Source: CAYNFR01 sp964616755
GTDB taxonomy: Bacteria; Bacteroidota; Bacteroidia; Chitinophagales; Saprospiraceae
DNA: 64,000 nt
Direction: 5' to 3'
Assembly (NCBI GenBank): GCA_964616755.1
Contig: CAZTSI010000017.1
Span: 1-64,000 of the forward strand
Below are positions 36,097-45,773 of the stretch, piece after piece; position 1 is the stretch's first letter, and each line of letters opens with the position of its first letter. The notes under the pieces are model-generated. The model worked only from the letters and a program-made list of their open reading frames with translations, did no database searches and was not told where the DNA came from. The position numbers and the translations under genes were made by a program.

Positions 36097-37806
36097 ATGC
36101 ATCGATGTTTACTCCTACTATCTTGTCTAATCATATTTTCTGATTCTGAGCAAATTGCTCAAGAGTCCTTCTACATAACCCGATATCACGTAGATGTTTT
36201 GCAATCGGAAGATGGATCCTTTAATGTTACGGAGAATATAGATCTTGTCTTCACCGAACAACGACGTGGAATTATTCGAGACATCGAAGCTAATTACGTC
36301 GTCGAAGGGAAAAATGTTACCATACACATTAATGATATTCATGTCGAGAATTGGCGTTATGATGTTTCAACACAGAGAGGGACCAAAAGCATTCGAATCG
36401 GTGAGCAGAATAAGTTTTTAACTGGCCCTCAAAGTTACAAAATCACCTACCAAGTAAGGGGCGCAGTCATGAGTTATAAAGATCATCATGAATTATACTG
36501 GAATTTGATTGGCGGGGAGTGGCAAACTGAAATAAAGGAAGCCAGCTTCACTTTTCAATACCCTTCAATATGGATAGGGCAAATCACAGATATTAAAGCT
36601 ACATATGGCCCTAGGCATGCCGTAACCGCTGTGCCAGACATGAGCCATGAGAGCAATATCGTTTCTGGTATGGTACCAGCAACTCTCGCTTCGGGTGAAG
36701 GGCTGACGCTTTCCGTCGCCTTCCCAAAGGCTCTTTTTAAGGATCAAATTGTCATTCAAGACGCCGCTGATACTGAATCTAACAGGCCAAAGGATCAAGT
36801 TGCTAATTGGCTTCTTGCGATACCTATTTTTTTGGCCTCGCTTTTATTATGGTTGTGGAAAAGGCTTAGAGTGCCTAGCCAAATGAATCTCGAGTCAGCA
36901 CCCCAGTATTATCCGCCCGAAGGAATGTCACCTGCACTTGTGGGTACATATTTTGATCATCATGTCAATCGCAGAGATTTGATTGCTTTATTGCCTTATT
37001 GGGGTGAGCTTGGCGCCTTGCGAATCTATCAAGCGGAAGACCCTGAAGATATGCGCTTTGAAAAACTACGCTCTTTACCCGAATCAGCACAATCGTATGA
37101 GCGTGAGTTGTTTGATGCCATTTTTCAACACAACAATATTGTTCGTCTAAAGGATGTGAATGAAAAACTATATACCACGATGGCGAGAGCAGCCGCAGAC
37201 ATTAAATCAGATATCCTCGAGAGAGAATTGTATGATCAAAAATCATATAAATTATTTCATAAAGGATGGATGATAGCAGCCTTTGCCATAAGCATGCTTA
37301 TCGGTATCTTATTGATGATAATGTTTGAGGCCTTTTTAGCTGGAATAGGCGTTTTCATTGTCGGCATCGTCTGTTTTGGCTTGCATTTTATCACTCCGCT
37401 TCGATCTGAAAAGGGCGAGCGGTTGCATCTTCAATTGACCAGTTTTTATGGACATCTTAAAGAGCCAAATACGGATAGGATGGCAGACCTCATCTCCAAA
37501 AGCCCTAACTATTTGTTTGAAGTTTTTCCGTACGTACTAGCCTTCGGTTTAGACAAAACATGGATAAACCAGCAGGGTTCTAGGGAAATATTTTATCCAG
37601 ATTGGTATACTCCTATGCCCATGAATACTGCCTTTCCTCAACAACAACCTAGCACGTATGATCGTTTTGCCACTGACTTTAACCCACAGGCAATCGAAAG
37701 AGCTTTTTATAGCTCACCGGCTCCGAGTAATACGGGTGGAGGTAGCTTTAGAGGCGGCGGGAGTGTTGGTGGCGGATTTGGTGGTGGCGGTGGGCGTAGT
37801 TGGTGA
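36097..37806 (+). CDS. DUF2207 membrane protein with Gly-rich tail
   Basis: This is a DUF2207 family protein of unknown function. A signal peptide (CLLLLSCLIIFSDSEQIAQ) leads into an extracytoplasmic beta-rich domain of about 200 residues (ITRYHVDVLQSEDGSFNVTE, RRGIIRDIEANY). A membrane segment lies near residue 240 (LLAIPIFLASLLLWLW) and a pair near 385-430. The cytoplasmic part contains the family's PPEGMSPALVGTYFDHH stretch. The final 20 residues are glycine-rich with a serine/arginine/tryptophan end, as in many members. It is convergent with kynU. Confidence 0.88.
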   Translation: MHRCLLLLSCLIIFSDSEQIAQESFYITRYHVDVLQSEDGSFNVTENIDLVFTEQRRGIIRDIEANYVVEGKNVTIHINDIHVENWRYDVSTQRGTKSIRIGEQNKFLTGPQSYKITYQVRGAVMSYKDHHELYWNLIGGEWQTEIKEASFTFQYPSIWIGQITDIKATYGPRHAVTAVPDMSHESNIVSGMVPATLASGEGLTLSVAFPKALFKDQIVIQDAADTESNRPKDQVANWLLAIPIFLASLLLWLWKRLRVPSQMNLESAPQYYPPEGMSPALVGTYFDHHVNRRDLIALLPYWGELGALRIYQAEDPEDMRFEKLRSLPESAQSYERELFDAIFQHNNIVRLKDVNEKLYTTMARAAADIKSDILERELYDQKSYKLFHKGWMIAAFAISMLIGILLMIMFEAFLAGIGVFIVGIVCFGLHFITPLRSEKGERLHLQLTSFYGHLKEPNTDRMADLISKSPNYLFEVFPYVLAFGLDKTWINQQGSREIFYPDWYTPMPMNTAFPQQQPSTYDRFATDFNPQAIERAFYSSPAPSNTGGGSFRGGGSVGGGFGGGGGRSW

Positions 37807-37988
37807 TGATGGGGCTCGTGATTTTCTTGTATTCTATGTCATATATAGTGAATTGACCCTAGCCGGTTTTACTTGGAAGGCGGAGTTTTCTTCTTTGGAA
37901 AAATTTTTTCTCAAAAAGCGTCCATTAGGGCTTGTTTCGCAAGAAAGCTGAATTGTACGAATATATAGATTCATGCTTTAAAAGGGTT

Positions 37989-39254
37989 TCACTCTGAAAC
38001 CGCAGCATTCAAAAACCTAACCGCCTTGTACACATCTTCAAAAGAATTGTACAGAGCATTAGGTGCCATTCGTATCACATCAGGTTCACGCCAATCACAG
38101 ATAACCCCTAAATGGATAAGTGTATTGAAAATTTTCTTTTCTCCTCGCTTGATGCGGATACTAATTTGTGATCCGCGTTTATTCTTATCTGAAGGGGTGA
38201 TCAGCTCAATACGATCATTGTTCAGATGTATGATCAGCTCTTCTAAGTACCCCGTGAGATGTCTAGATTTATGGATTACTTTACTCAAAGTGGCTTTTGT
38301 TAAAAGCTCTAATGAGGCTTTCAGCGGTGCAATGGCCAATGTCGGCGGTGTGCTGCATACCCATGCTTCTGCACCACAAGCCGGCATTATATCGTCCTCC
38401 ATCTTAAATCTCGACGCAAGGGCATTTCCCCACCAGCCTTCTAGTTTAGGTACTAATTTGTCGTGATACTTTTCATGAACAAAGGCGCCGGCTATTGCCC
38501 CTGGGCCAGCGTTCAGGTATTTGTAATGACACCAAACGGCAAAATCTACATTCCAATCATGCAATGTCAGCTCAACATTCCCCACAGCGTGTGCTAAGTC
38601 CCAACCTACGAGTAAACCTTTGGACTGAGCATACTTAGTGATTTTCTCTATTTCATGCAGTTGGCCTGTGTAATAATTTATTCCCCCTGCCATAAGCAGA
38701 CATGCTGTATCTGCATGCTGATCTATCACTAGTTTCCAGTCTTCCCAATTCAATAGATCATTCTCTTTGCACGAATGAACGGTGACCAATGCCTCAGCAG
38801 GATCGAGACCGTGATGTCTTAGTTGAGATTTAAGCGCATACGTATCAGACGGAAAGGCGTGTTGTTCAGTGATGATCTTGTAGCGTCTTGATGTAGGACG
38901 ATAGAAACTGACCATCAGCATATGTAGATTGACGGTCAAAGTATTCATAATAGCTACTTCTGCACTGGAGGCTCCTACTACCATAGCAAGCATTGGTTTG
39001 ATACGATCATTATAACCTATCCAGTCATTCTTCCCTTCAAAATGTCCTTCAACTCCTCTTTTAGACCAGTCCTTTAGCACCTTTTTTATTTCAATCGCAG
39101 CGTTTATTGGTTGTAGACCCAAACTATTTCCACATAAATAGATGGCTGATTGCCCATTAAGTTGAGGAAAGTGAAACTGCTCGCGATACAATGCCAATGA
39201 ATCTTGAGCATCGAGTAAAAGCGCATAATCAAGCGTAAAATCTTGCATAGTCAA
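37989..39254 (-). CDS. kynU: kynureninase
   Basis: This PLP enzyme splits kynurenine or 3-hydroxykynurenine into alanine and (3-hydroxy)anthranilate. The PLP lysine is K245 in WCHYKYLNAGPG. Other conserved parts are YLCGNSLGLQP at the start, WDLAHAVGNVELTLHDWNVD and RGSQISIRIKRG. At 421 residues it is full length. It is the last gene of a minus-strand unit with a KynB-like cyclase 27 bases upstream, which supports tryptophan catabolism. Tryptophan dioxygenase and kynurenine 3-monooxygenase genes are not in the window. Confidence 0.95.
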   Translation of the reverse strand: MTMQDFTLDYALLLDAQDSLALYREQFHFPQLNGQSAIYLCGNSLGLQPINAAIEIKKVLKDWSKRGVEGHFEGKNDWIGYNDRIKPMLAMVVGASSAEVAIMNTLTVNLHMLMVSFYRPTSRRYKIITEQHAFPSDTYALKSQLRHHGLDPAEALVTVHSCKENDLLNWEDWKLVIDQHADTACLLMAGGINYYTGQLHEIEKITKYAQSKGLLVGWDLAHAVGNVELTLHDWNVDFAVWCHYKYLNAGPGAIAGAFVHEKYHDKLVPKLEGWWGNALASRFKMEDDIMPACGAEAWVCSTPPTLAIAPLKASLELLTKATLSKVIHKSRHLTGYLEELIIHLNNDRIELITPSDKNKRGSQISIRIKRGEKKIFNTLIHLGVICDWREPDVIRMAPNALYNSFEDVYKAVRFLNAAVSE

Positions 39255-39281
39255 AAATATATATTACAAGTAACTTAATCT

Positions 39282-40028
39282 TTATTCAGGTGACTGGGAT
39301 AAATGAAACATCACCGGACGACTCGGGCTCGCATCAAGGGCTATGTGTAATATTTGGATATCCAACAGATATAGGCCATCAGAAATAAAATCAGGGATAT
39401 ACGCTAACTCCGTTATGGTTTTAGTCGAAGGACTCCCTTTAGACCAAAATGCTTTATGACTTATTAATGCACCTCCGTCACTCTCAGGATCAATACTGGG
39501 CAAATCGACAATAAGATGCTCGATGCCTAGATTGTTTAAGCATTCTATGGCTGTTATATCTAGAAAACAAGGATCAGTGCCCGTATAATCTTGTGTCATT
39601 TTACTCTCTGGATTTGGACTTGTCCTCAAAACGACAGCGGTGATGGCTGGATGCCAATGGATTTGATTTAATTCCTTTGCTGAAATGTACTTTGTCGTAG
39701 CAATTTCGACAGTTATCAATTGAGCTAATTGGTGACTAACGGGAGACAGATCGAGCATCGTTTGGTGGTTATTATACACATGTCCTGAGCATTCGGTATG
39801 GGTACCATTTCCATGAGGGTTGATGTTTATATTAAAGTAATTCACAGGGCTGCCCATTTCGATGGATCCAATGAAATTTCCATCCTTGACGGGTTGAAAA
39901 ACTAGGTTAGGCGCACCATAACATTTGACCTGCTGAGGTTGCGCTCGCAGAGGTATGGCTATTGGTAGAGCTTGATGTAGATCCGCAAGGTATTGGCAGC
40001 CGTCAATATGCAATGATATATGCATCAT
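39282..40028 (-). CDS. cyclase family protein, KynB-like
   Basis: This is a predicted metal-dependent hydrolase of the cyclase/kynurenine formamidase family, which would turn N-formylkynurenine into kynurenine. The metal motif reads H72-G-N-G-T-H77-T-E-C-S-G-H83. It differs from the KynB motif HxGTHxDxPxH by an inserted residue, Glu for Asp and Ser for Pro. EHLIVDLPSIDPESDGG and SHKAFW follow the family pattern. At 248 residues it is slightly longer than KynB (about 210). Its place directly before kynU makes formamidase activity the best guess, but another amide or lactone is possible. Confidence 0.8.
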   Translation of the reverse strand: MMHISLHIDGCQYLADLHQALPIAIPLRAQPQQVKCYGAPNLVFQPVKDGNFIGSIEMGSPVNYFNININPHGNGTHTECSGHVYNNHQTMLDLSPVSHQLAQLITVEIATTKYISAKELNQIHWHPAITAVVLRTSPNPESKMTQDYTGTDPCFLDITAIECLNNLGIEHLIVDLPSIDPESDGGALISHKAFWSKGSPSTKTITELAYIPDFISDGLYLLDIQILHIALDASPSRPVMFHLSQSPE

Positions 40029-40032
40029 AAGA

Positions 40033-40767
40033 TCAAAATTTGAAATCGTTTATAGAGATCCAAATGGACTTAGAATATGCAATTAATCGCTGATTGGTGT
40101 CATATAATATACTCGAACCATAGTGCTTTCGACCTTCCACTTTTTCGCAGGCCGACAAAATAAAATAATCTATACCCGTGGGTGCGTTAGCTACTATATT
40201 CACCCACATGCTGCCAAGGATTAGTAATTTTGGTGGCGAGCCCATACATGCTATGCCCGCAGGGCAGTCTAATGCTCCAATGATAAATTCGGGTAAGATC
40301 ATGCCTTCTTTGTCGGCATGCAATTTTAAAGGATACCAGGGTGCGCCAAATGTCGAAGAGTCTATTGGCCCTGCATAAATATGAAGACCATCAGCAATCG
40401 GTCGAGCCATGCCACAAACAAAGCAATGGTGATATTTATAAGTGAGGTCAAGACCTACATATTTTCTAGCCCCTTTAGCGGCTTCTTCCATGCTGCTTTG
40501 GGGTAATTCAGGCTTCTCAAATATAGCCTGTTCTGCATGTGCAATTATTTGGTTACCATCATATACATCCACCGAGCCATCTTCATTTCTCATGATCCTC
40601 ATGGGTGTATCAAGAGGAGGCGGAGCGAATAGACGACTCATATAAGAGCCCTCCAAATATTTACCCAATAGCCCTATGAGATATCCGCCATTAGCAGATT
40701 GCGGGGGGCCATTGTACAAAGGCTCGATAATTAACGTGTCGATTTGTTGAATCTTTTTAGTACTCAT
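40033..40767 (-). CDS. hotdog-fold thioesterase-like protein
   Basis: I do not recognise a named family, but the sequence resembles thioesterase-like hotdog proteins. The opening has NGPPQSANGGYLIGLLG, and the middle has HHCFVCGMARPIADGLHIYAGP, a pattern common in acyl-CoA thioesterase-like proteins. It lacks a signal peptide and may form a double hotdog of about 120 plus 120 residues. It heads the kyn unit, 4 bases before the KynB-like gene, which suggests a role in the same pathway. That role is inference from position. Confidence 0.7.
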   Translation of the reverse strand: MSTKKIQQIDTLIIEPLYNGPPQSANGGYLIGLLGKYLEGSYMSRLFAPPPLDTPMRIMRNEDGSVDVYDGNQIIAHAEQAIFEKPELPQSSMEEAAKGARKYVGLDLTYKYHHCFVCGMARPIADGLHIYAGPIDSSTFGAPWYPLKLHADKEGMILPEFIIGALDCPAGIACMGSPPKLLILGSMWVNIVANAPTGIDYFILSACEKVEGRKHYGSSILYDTNQRLIAYSKSIWISINDFKF

Positions 40768-40891
40768 TTAACGATTTTGCTTTTCAGTTTTTTTGAATCA
40801 ACGACGTCAAACAATGGCTTGTTTTTGATCTATCAGTAAAGGTACGATCCTCGATGCCGAGAAACGTTGCGACTTATGTCTAATTATGAAT

Positions 40892-40926
40892 AAAAAAAGC
40901 CTCACGAAGTTTAATTCATGAGGCTT
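40892..40926 (-). terminator. intrinsic terminator of the 1523-residue adhesin gene
   Basis: Read on the minus strand, a 12-bp stem (AAGCCTCATGAA with TTCGTGAGGCTT, one G-U wobble) around a 6-base loop is followed by a run of T. It lies 26 bases past the stop codon of the giant gene and suits only that direction. Confidence 0.8.
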
Positions 40927-40951
40927 CGATTGAATTCAGAGGAATTGTATT

Positions 40952-43900
40952 CTATGGTTCAACGATCAGTTTTTTCGTTTGAATTGAGCCTAATACGTCC
41001 GTTACTTGCACTAAATAGATGCCCGCTTGAAGTTGAGCTAGTTGCAAGGTTTCGGCTGTTGTGTTTTCAGAATAGCTACGTTGGAATACGATTTGCCCTT
41101 GCGCATTGAACAGCTGTATGGAAGTAATTCCTGTAGAGCTAAATAGTTGAGTTTGCCCACTAGCTGGATTAGGACTGATCACAAGTTCAGTTTCGCCAAT
41201 ATCCGTTAATTCTGTAAACTGACCAGTCAAATTATTTTTCAAATAATGGGCAGACTTGCTATTGACGATTTGTATGCAATAATCTTCAGTTTCACCATTG
41301 TCATAGGCACCACAGCTATCAGCATAATCACCAAGGCTCATGACCACTCTGAGAGTCGTCTTACCGAGAGTAGCCGTTGAAGGAATTTTTAATTTGCCAC
41401 GAAGGGCATTATAAGTTCTCCCTCTGCCTAAGTATTCATTGGTATCTTCAAAATCACCATCTTGATTTAAGTCGATATAAATCTTCCAGTATGATTGAAA
41501 CACGTTGCCGTTGAATCCAGGCTGCATAAGGATATCAAGATCGGTTCCGCGTTCTATGCTAACGCAAGGAGTATTGATATGCTTGTATCCTCCATTATTA
41601 CCAGACTTAAATAAGTAATTCTCAATTTGAATTTGTTTGATAAAAGCCTTATTTGTTGAGAGCCCTAATGATGAGCAATAATTAGGATTCGCAGAATTCT
41701 TCTTATTGACGGTTACTTCAAAACTACAAGTAGAAGAATTACCGCATTCATCAGTGACTTTATAGCTAATGACATGTTTGCCAATATTAAATACAGATCC
41801 ACTTGCTTTACCACTGGTTTGAATAATAGGGTAACAACCAGGTATCTCCATGACAAATTCTCTGTGATAACTCGCATCATTGTCATTCCAATATCCTGTT
41901 GGTTCTAATTCAACAAAGTGCTGTTTTTGTTGATAATTGTTGGGTTGATCGCGTCGCCAGTTGAAATATGTTTGAAGTTTTCCATTTACATTCATCCACT
42001 GACCTTCTTTACTTTGATCAGACACTCCGATGAAAGCTATTTGTTGCCCCAATTGACGTGCGATATATGTATTCTCTTCATCACTTTCGATGATGGCAAG
42101 ATGTCCACCATTTTCTCGGGACATTTGATTGGCTTCGTGCCACGTAAAGTTGTTTTTGGAACAGTAATAATGAGAACCTCTATAATACCCCATATAGATA
42201 AAGCCATTGATTGCTTTACCGCTAAAACAATCATCACAGCAAGTATTGTAACGCGGTTCGTCCCAATAGACCGCAGCCTCATTAGACTCGCTCTGTACGT
42301 ATATGTTTTCTGGGCATGTTAAGCTAAATTGATTTTTCAGCACCACATCATATGTACATGTATCAATATTCCCACAGGCATCCTTAATTTCAAAGGAAAC
42401 TTGAGCCTTGGTGTGAATATCTTTTACAGAGCTTGGTCCGGCTATTTGGTGAATGTCAATACAGCTAATTTCCATCACAAACTCTAATGGTTCATCGTTA
42501 TTTTGATCATTCCATTGCCCGTTTTTCAACATCCCTACATAATCTTGTTTGTTTTCAAAATTATTAGGCTGTCCAGGGTACCAGTTAGTATACCCCAATG
42601 AGCTGCCATCCACCCATTTAAATGTACCTTCTTGAGCGGCATCTGACAAACCTATATAGGCAGCATCCGCCAAAACGATACTTTTCAAATATTGATTTTC
42701 TTTGGCATCGTTGATGATAGCTAAGTATCCACCACTTGCCTCCGAAATGGCTTTAGCCTCTGGCCAAATATGTTTTTCTTTTGAACAGTAATACAAATGA
42801 CCATTATAACTCCCCATATAAACAAAGCCAGGAATTTCGCGTATTTCGCAACCCGGACAATCACTGCTCACTGTAGGCCTAGGGATAGATTGTTCTTTAT
42901 CTCCGCAATCAATGACGAGTTCTTCTGGACAGTTTACAATTAAACCATTGCCAGGCTTTCTTTCTATGGTCACAATAAAGGAACAGCTGGTCTTATTTCC
43001 ACAATTATCCAGCGCAGTTATGATTACTTCAGTTGTGCCAACCTCAAAAATACTTCCGTTAGGAATATTAGTTATCAGTGTTAGCGAACAATTATCATTA
43101 GCAGAAGGCATAGCCCACATATAAGCTTGTCTTTCTCCATACAATATCACATCTCCAGGGCATGCTCCCAATGTCGGTGCTATGGTATCTTGCAATACAA
43201 TCATTTGCACGCAAGTATCTGATAGATTATTTTGATTGACGGCGATCCAAGTTCGTCGGATGGTTCGAGCGCCAGTACAATTTCCGTTTATTACTACATC
43301 CGAATATACCAATTCTGGTCGGCAGTTATTGCTCGTGGTAACGATTGGACGTCCGGTAATGCTAGGGTCGGACGTAACACTTGGGCATCCAGCAAAGTCA
43401 GCCGGGCAAATGATAGTCGGCTTTTCATCACAACATGCCTTAATCACTGTAACCGTAAAAGTACATGTCGCACTGTTGCCACAATTGTCAGTGGCAGTGT
43501 AAGTCACTGTGGTGACACCAGCATCAAATAGGCCACCGGGCGTGTGGCTAGAGGTCAAGCTTCTTATGCCACAGCCATCCATAGCCATTGGTGGCGCCCA
43601 GTTCACTCTCGCTTTGCAGCTTCCATCAGAATTGACCGTAATATTACTCGGACAATTCATGATAATTGGATTCGTATTGTCTACTAAAGTGATTCGTTGT
43701 TCGCAAATGGCAAACAAACTAGCGTCGCTCGGATTTGTGGCTCTCCAAGTTCTTAGGATCGTTCGATTACACTCAGTACCAGAAATCACATCTGTATAAG
43801 TCAAAGTGGGCACTGCACAACCTTGTGCATTATCATAACTGGCAATTGGTCTACCTGTATTGGCTGGATCGATAGATGCCGTTGGACATGAAATAAAAGC

Positions 43901-45523
43901 AGGCGGACAAGTGATTCGAGGAGTTTGATTGCAACAGCTACCGGTAACGGTTATAGTGAAAGAGCATACCGAACTATTACCGCAAACATCTACAACAGTA
44001 TATCGTACAGTAGTTACACCAATCGGGAACAAATCTCCTGGATTGTGAGATCCTGTGAGTGATTGAATCCCGCAGTTATCCGTGGCAGTAGGTGGTGTCC
44101 AACTTACTTTTGCTGAACATGTTTGGTCAGCAGCAATCGTGATATTGGATGGACAATTACTCATCACCGGCAAACTAGAGTCAGTCATTCGAATCGTCTG
44201 AATACACGTCGCGAAAAGCGTTGCATCATCAGGATTTGTCGCTCTCCATGTCCGCGTAATAACCATATTGCACGATGAACCATTCTGAACATCCGTAAAA
44301 GTTATAGTGGGATTCTTGCATCCTTGCGGATTCGCATAGCTTGCCGTTGCGCTGCCTGTCACTGAAGGATCAATAGAAGCCGCTGGACAACTATTCACAT
44401 CTGCAGGGCATTGAATGTTGGGCACTTGCTTACAGCAATTGTCAATGACAGTTACCGTAAACGAACATACACTCATGTTTCCACAATTGTCGGTTGCCGT
44501 GTACCGCACGGTCGTCACTCCAGGGGCAAAAGTATTGCCAGGATTATGAGTAGATAAAAGACTTTGCAGACTACAATTGTCCGTAGCTGTCGGCGCGGTC
44601 CAATTGACCACCGCCGTGCAATTCTCATCGGTCGTTACGCTTATATTGCTTGGACAATTACTTATGACTGGTGCTGTAGTATCTGTAAGGCGAATTGTCT
44701 GTGTACAAGTCGCCACAGCAGAGGGAGAAGAAGGATTGACGGCTCTCCACGTTCTTGTGATCACCGTTGCACATCCCTGGCCCGTTGTCACATCGGTAAA
44801 GCTGATTTCGGGCGCAACGCATGTGCTGTTACCTCCGTAACTAGCCGTTGCTGTTCCTGTATTAGCTGGTTGAGTTGAGCTTCCTGAACATAGGTCAATA
44901 TTTGCAGGACAATTTATTATTGGTACATCATTGCAGCAATTATCCGTCACAGTAACGGTGAAAGAACATTGCACTTGTTTGCCGCATTTGTCAATAGCCG
45001 TGTAGGTTACTGTTGTTGTGCCAATAGCAAAACTACTGCCCGGTGCGAAAGAAGAGCTGAGCGATTGTATGCCACAGTCATCCGTGGCCGTTGGGGCTGT
45101 CCAACTCACAATCGCAGCACAATTGTCAGCGGAGGCTACGGTAATATTCGATGGACAACCTAAAATCGCTGGCGCCTCATCATCAAGGAGGTAGATGATT
45201 TGAGAGCATTCTGCGAAAAGCCACGGGTTCGCATTATTAGGATAATCTGCTCTCCAAATACGTTTAATTTTTTGTACTCCTTGACAAGGATCATTAATCA
45301 TTACGGTGTCCTTGAAGCTTACAATAGGTGTAAGGCAATTAGCGTCATTAGTGATAGCCGAAGCAAAACCTATAACAGATGGTCGGATATCACTATCGGG
45401 ACATCCGAAGAAAGTGGCGGGGCAACTGATGACAGGTGAAGTCAAACAATCTTGTCCAGAGCTTTTTTGGCTGAACAGAACAAGCAATGCAAATACCCAA
45501 AAGGAAGTAAAATATTTTTTCAT
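40952..45523 (-). CDS. giant HYR/C-type lectin/GEVED surface protein with T9SS sorting domain
   Basis: This is a secreted 1523-residue protein, probably an adhesin. It has a signal peptide (MKKYFTSFWVFALLVLFSQ). About five modules of 167 residues follow (starting near 35, 205, 373, 538 and 707), each with two Cys-rich HYR-like halves (for example CPSNITVASADNCAAIVSW, TVTYTAIDKCGKQVQCSFTV). Two C-type lectin domains sit at about 896-1020 and 1103-1228, both with QPN calcium-site motifs and WND. HYR-like linkers lie between them. A GEVED domain is at about 1328-1418. The end is a type A T9SS sorting domain (ELVISPNPASGQTQLFSS to KKLIVEP) that sends it to the outer surface. Carbohydrate binding is inferred from the lectin domains. 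Confidence 0.92.
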   Translation of the reverse strand: MKKYFTSFWVFALLVLFSQKSSGQDCLTSPVISCPATFFGCPDSDIRPSVIGFASAITNDANCLTPIVSFKDTVMINDPCQGVQKIKRIWRADYPNNANPWLFAECSQIIYLLDDEAPAILGCPSNITVASADNCAAIVSWTAPTATDDCGIQSLSSSFAPGSSFAIGTTTVTYTAIDKCGKQVQCSFTVTVTDNCCNDVPIINCPANIDLCSGSSTQPANTGTATASYGGNSTCVAPEISFTDVTTGQGCATVITRTWRAVNPSSPSAVATCTQTIRLTDTTAPVISNCPSNISVTTDENCTAVVNWTAPTATDNCSLQSLLSTHNPGNTFAPGVTTVRYTATDNCGNMSVCSFTVTVIDNCCKQVPNIQCPADVNSCPAASIDPSVTGSATASYANPQGCKNPTITFTDVQNGSSCNMVITRTWRATNPDDATLFATCIQTIRMTDSSLPVMSNCPSNITIAADQTCSAKVSWTPPTATDNCGIQSLTGSHNPGDLFPIGVTTVRYTVVDVCGNSSVCSFTITVTGSCCNQTPRITCPPAFISCPTASIDPANTGRPIASYDNAQGCAVPTLTYTDVISGTECNRTILRTWRATNPSDASLFAICEQRITLVDNTNPIIMNCPSNITVNSDGSCKARVNWAPPMAMDGCGIRSLTSSHTPGGLFDAGVTTVTYTATDNCGNSATCTFTVTVIKACCDEKPTIICPADFAGCPSVTSDPSITGRPIVTTSNNCRPELVYSDVVINGNCTGARTIRRTWIAVNQNNLSDTCVQMIVLQDTIAPTLGACPGDVILYGERQAYMWAMPSANDNCSLTLITNIPNGSIFEVGTTEVIITALDNCGNKTSCSFIVTIERKPGNGLIVNCPEELVIDCGDKEQSIPRPTVSSDCPGCEIREIPGFVYMGSYNGHLYYCSKEKHIWPEAKAISEASGGYLAIINDAKENQYLKSIVLADAAYIGLSDAAQEGTFKWVDGSSLGYTNWYPGQPNNFENKQDYVGMLKNGQWNDQNNDEPLEFVMEISCIDIHQIAGPSSVKDIHTKAQVSFEIKDACGNIDTCTYDVVLKNQFSLTCPENIYVQSESNEAAVYWDEPRYNTCCDDCFSGKAINGFIYMGYYRGSHYYCSKNNFTWHEANQMSRENGGHLAIIESDEENTYIARQLGQQIAFIGVSDQSKEGQWMNVNGKLQTYFNWRRDQPNNYQQKQHFVELEPTGYWNDNDASYHREFVMEIPGCYPIIQTSGKASGSVFNIGKHVISYKVTDECGNSSTCSFEVTVNKKNSANPNYCSSLGLSTNKAFIKQIQIENYLFKSGNNGGYKHINTPCVSIERGTDLDILMQPGFNGNVFQSYWKIYIDLNQDGDFEDTNEYLGRGRTYNALRGKLKIPSTATLGKTTLRVVMSLGDYADSCGAYDNGETEDYCIQIVNSKSAHYLKNNLTGQFTELTDIGETELVISPNPASGQTQLFSSTGITSIQLFNAQGQIVFQRSYSENTTAETLQLAQLQAGIYLVQVTDVLGSIQTKKLIVEP

Positions 45524-45559
45524 GGCGGCAATATTAATAAATGTAGTTAGTCAAGCATC

Positions 45560-45589
45560 CAAATAGATGCATTAATAGATTGCTCGCAA
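45560..45589 (-). promoter_or_regulatory. promoter of the HYR/lectin adhesin, with overlapping inverted repeat
   Basis: On the minus strand TTG (45589-45587), 19 bases, then TCTATTTG (45567-45560), one mismatch from TAnnTTTG, lies 37 bases before the start. The inverted repeat GCATC-6-GATGC (45555-45570) covers the -7 box and could be a control site. Confidence 0.5.
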
Positions 45590-45773
45590 GGTAGGATGGG
45601 GTGTATAAAAATTCCGTTAAAGAAAGAACGGACTAAAACTGTTTTCACAACGAAATTAAGATTTTTTTTTGAGCTTAGCATTATTCTGGACAAAATACAT
45701 TCTTAATGACAGCATTTATACAATTATATCCCTCTTAAAGGAGTTTAATACAGTTATAGATATTTTGTAAAGC

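Noticed and set aside
44564..44878. Plus-strand open frames across the HYR repeats of the lectin adhesin
   Set aside because: They are Cys/Arg/Ser-rich antisense reads of a repeated gene with no recognisable domain.
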